Shown one piece after another: positions 16,848-25,955 of a stretch of DNA of 64,000 nt; the stretch's first letter is position 1; the number at the start of each line of letters is the position of its first letter. Below the pieces are notes generated by a model, which saw nothing but the letters and a program-made list of their open reading frames with translations, ran no database searches and was not told where the DNA came from. The translations under genes and the position numbers were made by a program. This stretch comes from Panacagrimonas sp046594215 (GTDB taxonomy: Bacteria > Pseudomonadota > Gammaproteobacteria > Nevskiales > Nevskiaceae): assembly GCA_046594215.1 (NCBI GenBank), contig JBKJPX010000103.1, forward strand, positions 1 to 64,000. The letters are read 5' to 3'.

Positions 16848-18293
16848 ATGCGAGCGGCCACGCCGTTGCTGCAAATGCTGACCTCGTCCGGCTTCGACGC
16901 GCTGGGCCGCGTGCTGCTGCAGGTAATGGCGACCGTGATGTTTGCGCGCCTGCTGGAGCCGGGAACCTTCGGGCTGGCGGCGCTCGCGGCCGTCTACGTG
17001 GGCGTTCCTTCGATGGTCGTGACCGCGTTGTTCGAGGAAGCGCTGGCGCAGCGACGACGCGTGCGCAGCGCCTACTTCGCATCGGCCCTGGGCGCGGTCC
17101 TGTTGCTGGGGGTGGCGCTGGTCGCCGTGATCGGCGCCTTGTCGGCCTTCCTGCCGCTGGAGGACGGCCCGACAGACGCCGCGCTCTCGCTCGCCAGCGT
17201 CTACGCCGTGATCCTGTTCGCCGATGGGCCGCTGTCGATTTACACGGCGATCGCGCGTCGCCACCGCCGTTTCCGGGACATTGCTCTGGGAAACCTGCTG
17301 GGCCTGCTCATCGGGACGCTGGTCGGCCTGGGCTTGGCCTGGAACGGTGCCGGGGCCTGGAGCCTGCTCTCGGTACAGCCGGTCGCGCGCTACGTGAACC
17401 TGCTGTGCCTGGTGACGCGCAGCCCGGTGTCGATCCGTCCCACGTTCCACCTGCAGCCCCTCCGCGCACTCTGGCAGTTCGGCGGCTGGCACCTCGCGGG
17501 GCGCGTCGTGGAGAGCATGAGTGAGCTCACGGTGCAGACCCTGGTGACCCGTCACTTCGGGCTGCAGGGCAACGGGCTCCTGAACATGGCGATGCGCATC
17601 GTCGAGCCTATCCGCGGGATCACGGGCTCGGTCGGACACAACATCGCGACCGCTTACTACACGCGGCTTCAGGCCGACCCCACGCGCCTAGCCTCTGCGG
17701 TGAGACAGACCATCGCCGACACCGCGCTGCTACTGCAGCCGGTGTTCGTGGGCCTCGCGCTGACCGCACCGCTGATCATCCTGGTGCTGGCCGGCCCCGC
17801 ATGGTCGCCGGCGGCGCCGATCGCAATCCTGCTCGCGCTGGCGGCCGCAGTCGCGAGCGCCAGTAATTTTCTGCACAGTGGGCTTTCGGCCAGCGGCCGG
17901 GCGGATCTCGGCTTCGGCTTCGGCCTGCTCGAATGGGGCGCGAGCGCCGGGTTCATCGTCCTGTTCGCATCTCTGGGCCCGGTCGCAGCCGGCCTGGCGC
18001 GCCTGCTGGCCTGGCTGATCGATGCGATCGCGGCGCTGGTCGCGGCGCGCCGGGTGTTCGCGCTTTCAGCCGTGCCGGTCCTGAAGGCCCTGGGCGTGGC
18101 GATGGCCCTGACCGCGGGCATGGCAGTCGCGGTTGTGGCGGCGCGGTTCTGGGGCGAGTCGATGGCGCCAGCGCTGCAGCTGGCGTCTGCCGTCCTTGCC
18201 GGCGTGGCCTCCTACGCGGCGCTGCTGCTGGCGTTTCGCAGGAACCAGGTCCGGGTCATCGGCGCACGCCTGCGGGGCCGAGGCGCTGGCTAG
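16848..18293 (+). CDS. Wzx/MATE-like polysaccharide flippase
   Basis: 481 residues with about 12-14 hydrophobic segments along the whole length, the pattern of the oligosaccharide flippase (polysaccharide_synt/Wzx/MviN) family. The N-terminal stretch GRVLLQVMATVMFARLLEPGTFGLAALA is typical of this family. It would move lipid-linked sugar units across the inner membrane. A TTG at 16845 precedes the ATG used here. It sits among a glycosyltransferase, an acyltransferase and a PEtN-transferase-like gene, but no wzy, wzz or sugar-nucleotide gene is visible, so this is a fragmentary surface-polysaccharide set. Confidence 0.82.
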   Translation: MRAATPLLQMLTSSGFDALGRVLLQVMATVMFARLLEPGTFGLAALAAVYVGVPSMVVTALFEEALAQRRRVRSAYFASALGAVLLLGVALVAVIGALSAFLPLEDGPTDAALSLASVYAVILFADGPLSIYTAIARRHRRFRDIALGNLLGLLIGTLVGLGLAWNGAGAWSLLSVQPVARYVNLLCLVTRSPVSIRPTFHLQPLRALWQFGGWHLAGRVVESMSELTVQTLVTRHFGLQGNGLLNMAMRIVEPIRGITGSVGHNIATAYYTRLQADPTRLASAVRQTIADTALLLQPVFVGLALTAPLIILVLAGPAWSPAAPIAILLALAAAVASASNFLHSGLSASGRADLGFGFGLLEWGASAGFIVLFASLGPVAAGLARLLAWLIDAIAALVAARRVFALSAVPVLKALGVAMALTAGMAVAVVAARFWGESMAPALQLASAVLAGVASYAALLLAFRRNQVRVIGARLRGRGAG

Positions 18294-18568
18294 GGAATGG
18301 CTGAGCCGGCTCGAGACGTCACAGGATCGGGCGAATGGTCGCGGACCTCACGCCTTGCGCAGGTAGGAATGATCGAGGGATGACTGCGGCCCACGCCCAT
18401 GGAACCCGCCGAACTGATTCGTGCCGTCGCGATGCTGCTGGCGACAACGTGTCAAGCACCGCGAAGGCTGTGCTTTAGCGCCGCCGAAGATTGCGGGGTC
18501 CTAGCTGTGCTGCAGCCACGTCTGCGACGATTGCTCCGTGGGTTCGTCCCAGGTCCCTTTCGGCCGAG

Positions 18569-19561
18569 CTAGTCCGACGACAACCGGCGCAGCCGCAAGG
18601 CTTCGAGCGCGAGCCGCCAGCGCCGCTGGATCTGCCTCGCGCCGCGCCATCCCAGGAGACGGACGCCGAGTTTGAACAGCGGTCCGCGGAATGGCTGGCT
18701 GCCGTCGCTTCCTCCGACCTCCTCGAGACGCGACCGCGCTGCCTCGTGGATGTCCGGGAATTGCGGATACGTCATGTACATGAGTTCCTCGAACGCATTA
18801 CCGCAGGCGCCGCGGGTGCGCGCGCCATCGTCCACGGCCAGCAGGCGCTCGGCGATCAGGCAGGTGGAGCGCAGGCGCGACGATCGCGCCGCGTGATCGG
18901 TGCGCCGGCTGATCGATTTCTTTCGGGTGACGCGGTAATAGCTGCGGGCTTGATCGCAGAAGCGCGCGCCCGAGGATGCGAGAAGCACGCGGGAGAAGTA
19001 TTCGCCGTCCTGGTTCTGCAGCAGCGTGTCGTCCCAGCGATCCGCGGCCCGCGCAATCCCAGCGGGCGTGAGCCAGGAATGCGGCGCCATCATGCCGCCG
19101 TCCGACCACGCGGAGACCAGCCAGGCGTGGCCGTCCATGTCTTTCCAGTTCGCGCGGGGCTCGAAACGTGCCTGCGCCAGGTCATCGTCGAACTGGGCGA
19201 ACGGACCGAAATAGACCACCGAATCGCCTTCCTCCGACCAGCGTGCGACTTGCCGCTCGATCTTGTCGGGGGCCAGGACGTCGTCGGCGTCGAGGATCTG
19301 GATCAGGGCGCCGCGCGCTTCGCTCAGGCCCGCGTTGCGGGCGACGCAGGCGCCGGACGCGGTCAGCCGGATCAGCTTGATGCGCGGGTCTTGCATGGAC
19401 TCGACGATCGCCGCGGTCTCGTCCGTCGAGCCGTCGTCCACCACCAGCAGTTCGAGCTCGCGGTGTGTCTGGCCTAGCGCGCTGGCCAGCGACTCGCGAA
19501 CCCATCGGCTCTCGTCGCGGCACGCCATGATGATCGAAACCAGAGGTGGTGCTGCACTCAC
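18569..19561 (-). CDS. GT2 family glycosyltransferase
   Basis: 330 residues. The N-terminal GT-A domain starts with PPLVSIIMACRDE and contains LLVVDDGSTDET and the nucleotide/metal-binding ILDADDV, with ARNAGLSEARG between them, all diagnostic of family 2 glycosyltransferases. No membrane segment is evident. The GTG at 19561 is preceded by AGGGA about 7 nt away and places the GT-A strand at the N-terminus; an ATG at 19651 would add 30 unconserved residues. It likely adds a sugar to a lipid-linked glycan or LPS, downstream of the acyltransferase gene on the same strand. Donor and acceptor cannot be told from sequence. Confidence 0.85.
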   Translation of the reverse strand: MSAAPPLVSIIMACRDESRWVRESLASALGQTHRELELLVVDDGSTDETAAIVESMQDPRIKLIRLTASGACVARNAGLSEARGALIQILDADDVLAPDKIERQVARWSEEGDSVVYFGPFAQFDDDLAQARFEPRANWKDMDGHAWLVSAWSDGGMMAPHSWLTPAGIARAADRWDDTLLQNQDGEYFSRVLLASSGARFCDQARSYYRVTRKKSISRRTDHAARSSRLRSTCLIAERLLAVDDGARTRGACGNAFEELMYMTYPQFPDIHEAARSRLEEVGGSDGSQPFRGPLFKLGVRLLGWRGARQIQRRWRLALEALRLRRLSSD

Positions 19562-19709
19562 GCTGCGTTCCCTGACGTTGCCACCGCCCGTTTGCACGAC
19601 CCGGTTCGCCGGGTGTTTCGCCCCAGGCGCAAGGCGATGCTCCAAGCACATGCTAAGGATCGATAGGGCGCGGTGCCAGTCGGGGCCGTCGATTCCCCCC
19701 GATCACCGG

Positions 19710-20909
19710 TCACGCGCTTGGCTCGGCCACCGCCCGCGGCTTCATCAGGCCAGGAGGGCCCTCGATCCACAGGATGATCGCCCGCTGCGCCGCGTTCATC
19801 AGCCCGGTCAGCATGTGGGCCGACAGGACGGCCAGCACGACACCGATCGCCGCGTTGCCCCAGTGCCCGAAGGGCAGGACGCGCGTGTTGATGTAGAGCA
19901 GCACGTCAAGAATCGGGTAGTGCACCAGGTACAGCGCGTAGCTGATTCGTCCGAGGTAGCTCGGCACGCGACTGCGGAAGAACGACGAGGCGCGCGAGCC
20001 GGTACTAAGCAACAGGGCGCCGATAAGGGCCGCTGCGCCAAAGCAGCTCATGATGCTCATCGGTGTCCACTGGAAATAATCGATCGGCACGTCCTGGACG
20101 ATCCAGCGGTAGTACACCTCCGGGATCCCGCTGCCTTGCAGGAAGATCGACATCGCGAGCACGAAGGCGACCAGCGACAGCTGCGCCCAGGACCGGACCT
20201 GCTCCGGGCGCACGCCAGGACGCGAGATCACGTAATGGAAGAACAGCGCGATGCCGATGCCGTAGCCGAACGCGTCGAGGCGATAGGGGAGCAGCGGCGA
20301 CACCACGAGGCCCGACGCGCGCGAGCCAATTCCGATCGCGCAGAAGAGCAGGGCCACGGCGACTTTCATCCAGGGCTTCTTGGCAACGAAGAACAGCACG
20401 CCCCAGATCACGTAGAACTGTTCTTCCAGCGCCAGCGACCACGTGTGGTAGAGGAAGCGCAGGGACGAATTCCAGATCGTCAGCTCGTTTGTCGAGCCGT
20501 ACAGGTCCGTGAACTGCACATAGAACACGTAGGGGATGAGTTCGGTCAGCGAGTAGCGGTGCAACGTAACGTGCGAGCTGGCGAGGTCGATGGCGATCAG
20601 CAGCATCGCGATCGCGAGCAGCAGCGCGTAGTAGCCGGGGAAGATGCGGGCGACGCGTCGCACGTAGAAGTGCTTCATGCGTGAGCCCACGGTCGGCCCC
20701 TGCCATTCCAGCAGTCCGAGCGTGATCAGGAAAGCCGAGAGCGCGAAGAAGCAGTCCATCATCGAGATCAGCCAGAACCCCGGGCGAACGTCGGCGTGTA
20801 CGAACACGACACCGAGCGCCAGGATGCCGCGGATACCGAGCAGTTCGGGAAATCGCGGCGTGGCCTGGACGCCCGGCGCGCTGGGAACGGAACCGATCTG
20901 ATTCACCAC
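19710..20909 (-). CDS. Acyltransferase family 3 (OafA-like) membrane protein
   Basis: 399 residues with about ten hydrophobic segments. The family hallmarks are present: RGILALGVVFVHADVRPGFW with the catalytic His, RVARIFPGYYALL, and HTWSLALEEQFYVIWG. Such proteins O-acylate sugars of O-antigen, peptidoglycan or other glycans, or secondary metabolites. Two adjacent GTG codons (20909 and 20906) are the only sensible starts. It lies upstream of the GT2 gene and is divergent from the SDR at 21125. A role in decorating the glycan handled by the neighbouring flippase and glycosyltransferase is inferred. Confidence 0.87.
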   Translation of the reverse strand: MVNQIGSVPSAPGVQATPRFPELLGIRGILALGVVFVHADVRPGFWLISMMDCFFALSAFLITLGLLEWQGPTVGSRMKHFYVRRVARIFPGYYALLLAIAMLLIAIDLASSHVTLHRYSLTELIPYVFYVQFTDLYGSTNELTIWNSSLRFLYHTWSLALEEQFYVIWGVLFFVAKKPWMKVAVALLFCAIGIGSRASGLVVSPLLPYRLDAFGYGIGIALFFHYVISRPGVRPEQVRSWAQLSLVAFVLAMSIFLQGSGIPEVYYRWIVQDVPIDYFQWTPMSIMSCFGAAALIGALLLSTGSRASSFFRSRVPSYLGRISYALYLVHYPILDVLLYINTRVLPFGHWGNAAIGVVLAVLSAHMLTGLMNAAQRAIILWIEGPPGLMKPRAVAEPSA

Positions 20910-21124
20910 AATGCGCGTGTCTGGAGCCGTTCCGCCGTGAAACCGCGAGCCGGGCGCTGCCCGGAGAGATTCGAGTCGCGCCCAACGTCCTCGGGCGGTG
21001 TTCCATGGTTCGATGTCGCATACAGGCCGTCAAGCCCGCGCAATGACGTAATGCACGTTGCCGGCGCGGCCGGTGGCAGAATGGCCCCGCCGCCCAGTCG
21101 CGGCTCTGACCGCCGTCGCCAGAC

Positions 21125-22189
21125 ATGACCGCCACGATCGATCGCGAAGCCCCCGTCCTCGTCACCGGCGCCAGCGGCTACATCGCCAGCTGGATCGTCA
21201 AATACCTGCTCGAAGACGGCCGCACCGTTCATGCCACGGTGCGCGATCCCTCGAAGAAGTCGAGCGTCGGGCATCTCGAGACGATCGCGGCCAAGTCCGG
21301 CGGAAAGCTGAAATTCTTCAAGGCCGAGCTGCTCGAGCAGGGCAGTTACGACGCTGCGGCCCAGGATTGCGAGCTAGTGATGCACACGGCCTCGCCGTTC
21401 ATCATCGGCGGCTTCGCCGATGCCAACGAAGCGCTCGTGCGACCGGCGGTGGAGGGCACGCGCAACGTGCTCGAGACCTGCAATCGCACCGCGAGCGTCA
21501 AGCGGGTGGTCCTCACCACGAGCATCGCGGCCGTGTTCGGCGACAACCAGGACCTCAGGAAGATCAAGGGCGGCGTGTTCAACGAAGAGCACTGGAACAC
21601 CTCGAGCTCCGTCGCCCACCAGCCCTATTCCTACTCCAAGGTCGCCGCCGAACGGGAGGCCTGGAAGATCGCCAAGGCGCAGCAGCGATGGGACCTGGTC
21701 TGCATCAACCCGGCGTTCGTGCTCGGCCCATCGCTGACCAAGGTCAGCGCCTCGACGAGCATCGAGACGATCCAGAACCTGGGCAGCGGCAAGCTGCGCG
21801 CTGGCGTGCCGCGACTGCTGTTCAGCCTGGTCGACGTGCGCGACGTCGCCAAGGCCCACATCCTGGCCGGCGACACGCCGGGCGCGAACGGTCGCCACAT
21901 CATCGCGGCCCGCGAGGCCTCGCTGCTCGACATGGCGAAGATCCTGGCGCGGAAGTTTCCGAAGTACCCCTTTCCGAAGATGGAAGTGCCGAAGCTCGCG
22001 GCCTGGCTGTTCGGGCCGATCTCGTCGGGCATCTCGCGCAAGTTCGTCAGCACGAACGTCGGCTGGCCGCTAAAGCTCGACAACTCGCGCAGCAAGCGCG
22101 AACTGGGGCTCAAGTACCGTCCTATCGAGACAACGCTCGCCGAGCACTTCCAGCAGCTGATCGACGACGGGCTGCTCAAGGCCCGTTGA
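21125..22189 (+). CDS. NAD(P)-dependent extended SDR (dihydroflavonol-4-reductase-like)
   Basis: 354 residues. The Rossmann motif is LVTGASGYIASWIVKYLL, with VRDPSKKSS (NADP-type binding), catalytic YSYSK, and SLVDVRDVAKAHI, all characteristic of the dihydroflavonol reductase / 3-beta-hydroxysteroid dehydrogenase branch. It would reduce or oxidise a carbonyl/hydroxyl on a bulky substrate. It ends 47 bp before the convergent monooxygenase gene, with a perfect 28-bp palindrome directly after its stop. Its pairing with a Baeyer-Villiger-type enzyme and an AraC regulator suggests use in ketone or steroid-like catabolism (inference). Confidence 0.85.
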   Translation: MTATIDREAPVLVTGASGYIASWIVKYLLEDGRTVHATVRDPSKKSSVGHLETIAAKSGGKLKFFKAELLEQGSYDAAAQDCELVMHTASPFIIGGFADANEALVRPAVEGTRNVLETCNRTASVKRVVLTTSIAAVFGDNQDLRKIKGGVFNEEHWNTSSSVAHQPYSYSKVAAEREAWKIAKAQQRWDLVCINPAFVLGPSLTKVSASTSIETIQNLGSGKLRAGVPRLLFSLVDVRDVAKAHILAGDTPGANGRHIIAAREASLLDMAKILARKFPKYPFPKMEVPKLAAWLFGPISSGISRKFVSTNVGWPLKLDNSRSKRELGLKYRPIETTLAEHFQQLIDDGLLKAR

Positions 22190-22195
22190 GCAATG

Positions 22196-22223
22196 CCCGC
22201 AGTCCCCGGCCGGGGACTGCGGG
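22196..22223. terminator. Perfect 28-bp palindrome between convergent genes
   Basis: The half-site CCCGCAGTCCCCGG is followed at once by its exact complement, giving a potential 14-bp GC-rich stem (in practice with a small loop at the centre). It sits 6 nt after the SDR stop and 14 nt beyond the monooxygenase stop, where a bidirectional terminator is expected, but there is no T-tract on either side, so Rho-independent termination is unproven. Confidence 0.5.
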
Positions 22224-22236
22224 ACTGTTGCGGTCC

Positions 22237-23730
22237 TCAGGCCGCCAGGGACAGGGGCTCGTCCACAGCCGTTGAGGCCGCGCCGAACTGCAGCACCCCG
22301 TCGTCGATGGGGTCTTGCAGCAGCATCGGGCGGTCCGACTCAAGGTTGTGCGTAACCGTCCATGGCGCCTTGCTGCCTTGGCGCATGATCTTTTGCTTGC
22401 CGCGCTTCACGTAGCCCGATCGCAGCGAGCCGAAGATCGACTCTTCGCTCGTGCAGTTGTCGAGGTCGACGGGCGTGGCGACCTCGAGACCCTTCTGGTC
22501 GAGGTAGTTGATGAGCCGGCAGACGTAGGCCGAGGACAGGTCCGCCTTCATCGTCCAGCTCAGGTTCGTGTAGCCCACGATCGCCGCCATGTTCGGCAGG
22601 TCCTCGAGCATCACGGCCTTGTACATCTTCTTCTCCTCGACGTGATGCACCTGGCCGTCGACGCGTACTTCCATGCCGCCAAAGGTCTGCATCTGCAGGC
22701 CCGTGGCCGTCACGACGATATCGGCCTTGAGTTCCTCCCCCGAGACCAGGCGGATGCCGTTGGGGGTGAACGTGTCGATGTGATCGGTGACGACCGAGGC
22801 CTGGCCGCTGCGCAGCACCCTGAACAGGTCGCCGTCGGGCACCGCGCACAGGCGCTCGTCCCAGGGGTTGTAGTTCGGGGTGAAATGCTTCATGTCGAAG
22901 TCGGGGCCGAGCTGCTTGGCGACCTCGCCCTGCAGCAGCTTGCGCATGGCCTTGGGCCAGCGCTGCGCCGCCTTGTAGCTCCAGCGGTAGAACTTGATGT
23001 TGCGCAGCCGCGTGAGGCGATGCGTCCACTTCTCGGGCAGGAACCTCTGCAGCACCTCGGTGATCTTGTCGTGGTTGGGCAGGCTGAATACGTAGGAAGG
23101 CGAACGCTGCAGCATGGTGACGTGCGCGGCCTTTTCCGCCATCGACGGCACCAGCGTCACGGCGGTTGCGCCGCTGCCGATCACGACGACGCGCTTTCCG
23201 GCGTAGTCGAGGTGCTCGGGCCAGAACTGCGGGTGGATGCGCGTGCCCTTGAACTGCTCGATGCCAGGGAATTCGGGCAGGTAGCCGCCGTCGTAGTTGT
23301 AGTACCCCGTGCCCATCACGACGAAGCGCGCCGTGACCTCGCGGGTCTGGCCGCTGGATTCGTGGAGGGCGGTGAGGGTCCAACGACGACGCGCGCTCGA
23401 CCAGTCGGCGCGCTGCACCTTGAGGCCGTACTGGATCTTCTGGTCCACGCCGAACTCGCGCGCGGTGTCGCCGATGTACTGTCGGATGGATGGGCCGTCG
23501 GCGAGCACCTTGAGACTGCGCCAGGGACGGAAGCCGAAGCCGAACGTGAACATGTCGGAGTCCGAGCGGATGCCGGGGTAGCGGAACAGGTCCCAGGTGC
23601 CGCCCAGCGATTCGCGCCGCTCGAGGATCGTGATCCGCTTCCCGGGGCACTCGCGGCTGAGCTGGCAGGCCATGCCGACGCCGGAAAGGCCGGCACCGAT
23701 GATCAGCACGTCGTAATGGGGCAAATCCAT
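22237..23730 (-). CDS. Flavin-containing monooxygenase, Baeyer-Villiger type
   Basis: 497 residues. FAD Rossmann motif VLIIGAGLSGVGMACQL at the N-terminus; second nucleotide motif VVVIGSGATAVTLVP near residue 190; the Baeyer-Villiger fingerprint FKGTRIHPQFWP (FxGxxxHxxxWP) just before it; and GGTWDLFRYPGIRSDSD, typical of EthA-like enzymes. It would insert one oxygen into a ketone using NADPH and O2. ATG 23730 follows GAGGAG by about 8 nt and fixes the start. It is divergent from an AraC-type regulator 146 bp away and convergent with an SDR, so alcohol to ketone to ester is a plausible local sequence; substrate unknown. Confidence 0.88.
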   Translation of the reverse strand: MDLPHYDVLIIGAGLSGVGMACQLSRECPGKRITILERRESLGGTWDLFRYPGIRSDSDMFTFGFGFRPWRSLKVLADGPSIRQYIGDTAREFGVDQKIQYGLKVQRADWSSARRRWTLTALHESSGQTREVTARFVVMGTGYYNYDGGYLPEFPGIEQFKGTRIHPQFWPEHLDYAGKRVVVIGSGATAVTLVPSMAEKAAHVTMLQRSPSYVFSLPNHDKITEVLQRFLPEKWTHRLTRLRNIKFYRWSYKAAQRWPKAMRKLLQGEVAKQLGPDFDMKHFTPNYNPWDERLCAVPDGDLFRVLRSGQASVVTDHIDTFTPNGIRLVSGEELKADIVVTATGLQMQTFGGMEVRVDGQVHHVEEKKMYKAVMLEDLPNMAAIVGYTNLSWTMKADLSSAYVCRLINYLDQKGLEVATPVDLDNCTSEESIFGSLRSGYVKRGKQKIMRQGSKAPWTVTHNLESDRPMLLQDPIDDGVLQFGAASTAVDEPLSLAA

Positions 23731-23820
23731 GGTCCGTTTCTCCTCGGAGTGTCGCTGTTGGGTCGGGAGCGGCGGTCGCGCTGCTCGATGACGCCATCGT
23801 GCGCCTGTAGTCGCGATAAA

Positions 23821-23862
23821 ACTTGATCGATCGCGCGGAATACTTGACCCTGCGCGCGGAAT
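23821..23862. promoter_or_regulatory. Tandem 21-bp direct repeat, candidate AraC-regulator operator
   Basis: Two adjoining 21-bp units (23821-23841 and 23842-23862) both begin ACTTGA and both end GCGCGGAAT, agreeing at 16-17 of 21 positions. They lie in the 145-bp divergent gap between the monooxygenase and the AraC-family gene, 14 nt before the regulator's start. A 21-bp spacing is two helical turns, the usual arrangement for AraC/XylS dimers on direct repeats. It is therefore the likely binding site of the adjacent regulator. Confidence 0.6.
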
Positions 23863-23875
23863 CCCGGAGACGGTC

Positions 23876-24922
23876 ATGGCCGGCTACTACGTCCGCAGCG
23901 CCATTCTGGTCGGTTCCATTCCCTTGCTCGCGGAACGGGGTGCGGACGCCCTGGATCTGGCGCACTCGATAGGCATCGATGCCGCGGCGCTGACCGACCC
24001 GGACATCCCGGTGCCCGCGGTGCAGATCCTGGAGTTCTACGAGCGCGCTGCGCGGATGGCGGACTGTCCGACCTTCGGTCTGCGCATGGCCACGCGCACC
24101 GGCATGGCCGTCGTCGGGCCGCTGTGGATCCTGCTGCGGCAGGCGCAGACGCTGCAGCAGATGGTGGAAGACCTCGCGGCGCACTTCGATCTCTATACGC
24201 GCGCCGCGATCGTGAGGCTGCGCCGCGTCGGCAAGGATGTGCTGCTGACCTGGGGCATGGCAGGAGACGCCGACCGCACCGAGGTGCAGATGGCCGAGTT
24301 CTCGCTGGCCGTTTTGTGTGCCGAGCTACGGCGGCACGCGCCGGCGGGTTGGGAGCCGGCCTCGGTGCGTTTCCGCCACACCGCGCCGCGCGATCGCGCG
24401 CCGCTGCGCCGGGTGTTCGGCGCGAACCTGAGCTTCGACCAGGCCGAAAACGGCATCTTCATCGAGCGGCGCGTGCTCGACCAGCCGCTGCGCGCATCGG
24501 GGTCGCGCACGCGCACCCTGCTGAGTCACGTGCTTCGTCAGGGCGAGGCCGCCAGCGATCCCGGCCTGTTGTCGCGCGCCGGTGCGGTGGTGCGCGCGAT
24601 GCTGCCGTATAGCCGCTGCACCCTGCAGGACTTGAGCCGAGCGCTCGGCATGGCGCCGCGAACCCTGCAGGAGCATCTGCAGGCGCAGGGCAGCAGCTTC
24701 CAGCAGATCCGCGACGCGGCGCGCGCGGACCTCGCGGGGCGTTACCTGCGCGAATCGCGGATGAGCCTTTCGCAGGTCGCGGATGTGCTGGGATACGCAG
24801 AGCTCAGCGTGTTCAGCCGCTGCTTTCGGCGCTGGCACGGCGTTTCGGCGCGCCGGTGGCGTACCGAGGCCCGCGCCCGCGACGGTGCCGTGCCCGAGCG
24901 TGAGATGCCCCAGTCGCGGTGA
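23876..24922 (+). CDS. AraC-family transcriptional regulator
   Basis: 348 residues. The N-terminal 200 residues resemble the OruR/ArgR-type ligand-binding domain (Arabinose_bd family: GIDAAALTDPDIPVPAVQIL, then FGLRMATRTG). The C-terminal HTH_18 domain (about 245-330) contains TLQDLSRALGMAPRTLQEHL and SLSQVADVLGYAELSVFSR, the two helix-turn-helix units. ATG 23876 has GGAGA about 5 nt upstream. Encoded divergently from the Baeyer-Villiger monooxygenase, it is probably its substrate-responsive activator, acting through the tandem repeat before its own start. Confidence 0.87.
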   Translation: MAGYYVRSAILVGSIPLLAERGADALDLAHSIGIDAAALTDPDIPVPAVQILEFYERAARMADCPTFGLRMATRTGMAVVGPLWILLRQAQTLQQMVEDLAAHFDLYTRAAIVRLRRVGKDVLLTWGMAGDADRTEVQMAEFSLAVLCAELRRHAPAGWEPASVRFRHTAPRDRAPLRRVFGANLSFDQAENGIFIERRVLDQPLRASGSRTRTLLSHVLRQGEAASDPGLLSRAGAVVRAMLPYSRCTLQDLSRALGMAPRTLQEHLQAQGSSFQQIRDAARADLAGRYLRESRMSLSQVADVLGYAELSVFSRCFRRWHGVSARRWRTEARARDGAVPEREMPQSR

Positions 24923-25123
24923 CCGCCATCAACGCCGACGACCCGCAGGCCTACGCCACGGCATTCGATGCGGCTCAGGGGTCGGCCTGCCAGGCTCCGC
25001 AGTGTGAGGCGATGCCTTGAAAGCAGGCGCCGCCGGCAGCCCCCACTCGGTCGCCGCTGCCAGCAAGACCCGCCGGCGCGTATGCTGCGCGCCGCTTTCC
25101 GACAGGTTTTTGCAGCGGCACAG

Positions 25124-25810
25124 ATGGGAAATCGCGCGCAGGTGATCGCGGTCGACGGTCCTTCCGGGGTCGGAAAGGGCATGGTCGTGCGCGGCCTGGC
25201 GAAGCGATTGGGCTGGCATCGCCTCGACAGCGGCGCTCTGTACCGGATCCTGGCCCTGTCGGCACAGCATGCCTCGATCGATCTCGCCGATACCGACCGC
25301 GTCGCGTCGCTGGCTGCCCGGCTCGACATCCATTTCGGCGGGAGCACCGAGGAGGACGAGAGCATCGTCGTGAATGGTGTCGATCTTGTGCACCAACTCC
25401 GATCCGAGACCACCGGCGGGCTCGCCTCGAAGATCGCGACCGCACCCGCGGTTCGCGCGGCCCTGCTGCAGCGTCAGCGTGACTTTCGCGTCGAGCCTGG
25501 CCTGATCGCCGACGGTCGCGACATGGGCACCGTGGTCTTTCCGGATGCCGAGCTAAAGCTGTTCCTGACCGCGAGTGCGGAAGAACGCGCCAGACGGCGT
25601 GCAAATCAGTTGAGCGCACGCGGTCAGGTGGTTAGACTCGCCGACCTTTCAGCGGAGATTCGAGCGCGTGACGAGCGCGATCGAACCCGGGCAGTGGCAC
25701 CCCTGGTGCCGGCACCCGACGCCGTCGAGATCGACACCAGTTTTTTGAATCCAGCTCAAGTATTTGAACGGATTGACGAACTTCTGAAGACCCGAGGCTT
25801 GTTCCGCTGA
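25124..25810 (+). CDS. cmk: Cytidylate kinase
   Basis: 228 residues, normal size. It phosphorylates CMP/dCMP with ATP. P-loop IAVDGPSGVGKG, RLDSGALYR, GRDMGTVVFPDA and the Arg-rich lid (EERARRRANQL) are diagnostic. The frame is open upstream from 24968 with an ATG at 25082, but ATG 25124 gives the family-typical start (MGNRAQVIAVDGPSG). In most gammaproteobacteria cmk follows aroA and precedes rpsA; here the rpsA link is kept while aroA lies 11.4 kb away. About 200 bp between the AraC gene and cmk show no other gene. Confidence 0.95.
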   Translation: MGNRAQVIAVDGPSGVGKGMVVRGLAKRLGWHRLDSGALYRILALSAQHASIDLADTDRVASLAARLDIHFGGSTEEDESIVVNGVDLVHQLRSETTGGLASKIATAPAVRAALLQRQRDFRVEPGLIADGRDMGTVVFPDAELKLFLTASAEERARRRANQLSARGQVVRLADLSAEIRARDERDRTRAVAPLVPAPDAVEIDTSFLNPAQVFERIDELLKTRGLFR

Positions 25811-25955
25811 CGCCGACCCGCAAGGGAAGGCGTCAGTTTCGTTTTGGCGGTCGAGAAAAGTTTCGAAAGTGGTACGGGGGCTGCACCGGAGCAGCCTCAT
25901 ACATCTACCCGTTCTGCCCGATCCGGTGCGCGGCAGTCAGTTCAGTGAGTCCTTA

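Noticed and set aside
22315..23826. Plus-strand open frame opposite the monooxygenase
   Set aside because: No domain; composition typical of an antisense frame; would span the divergent promoter.
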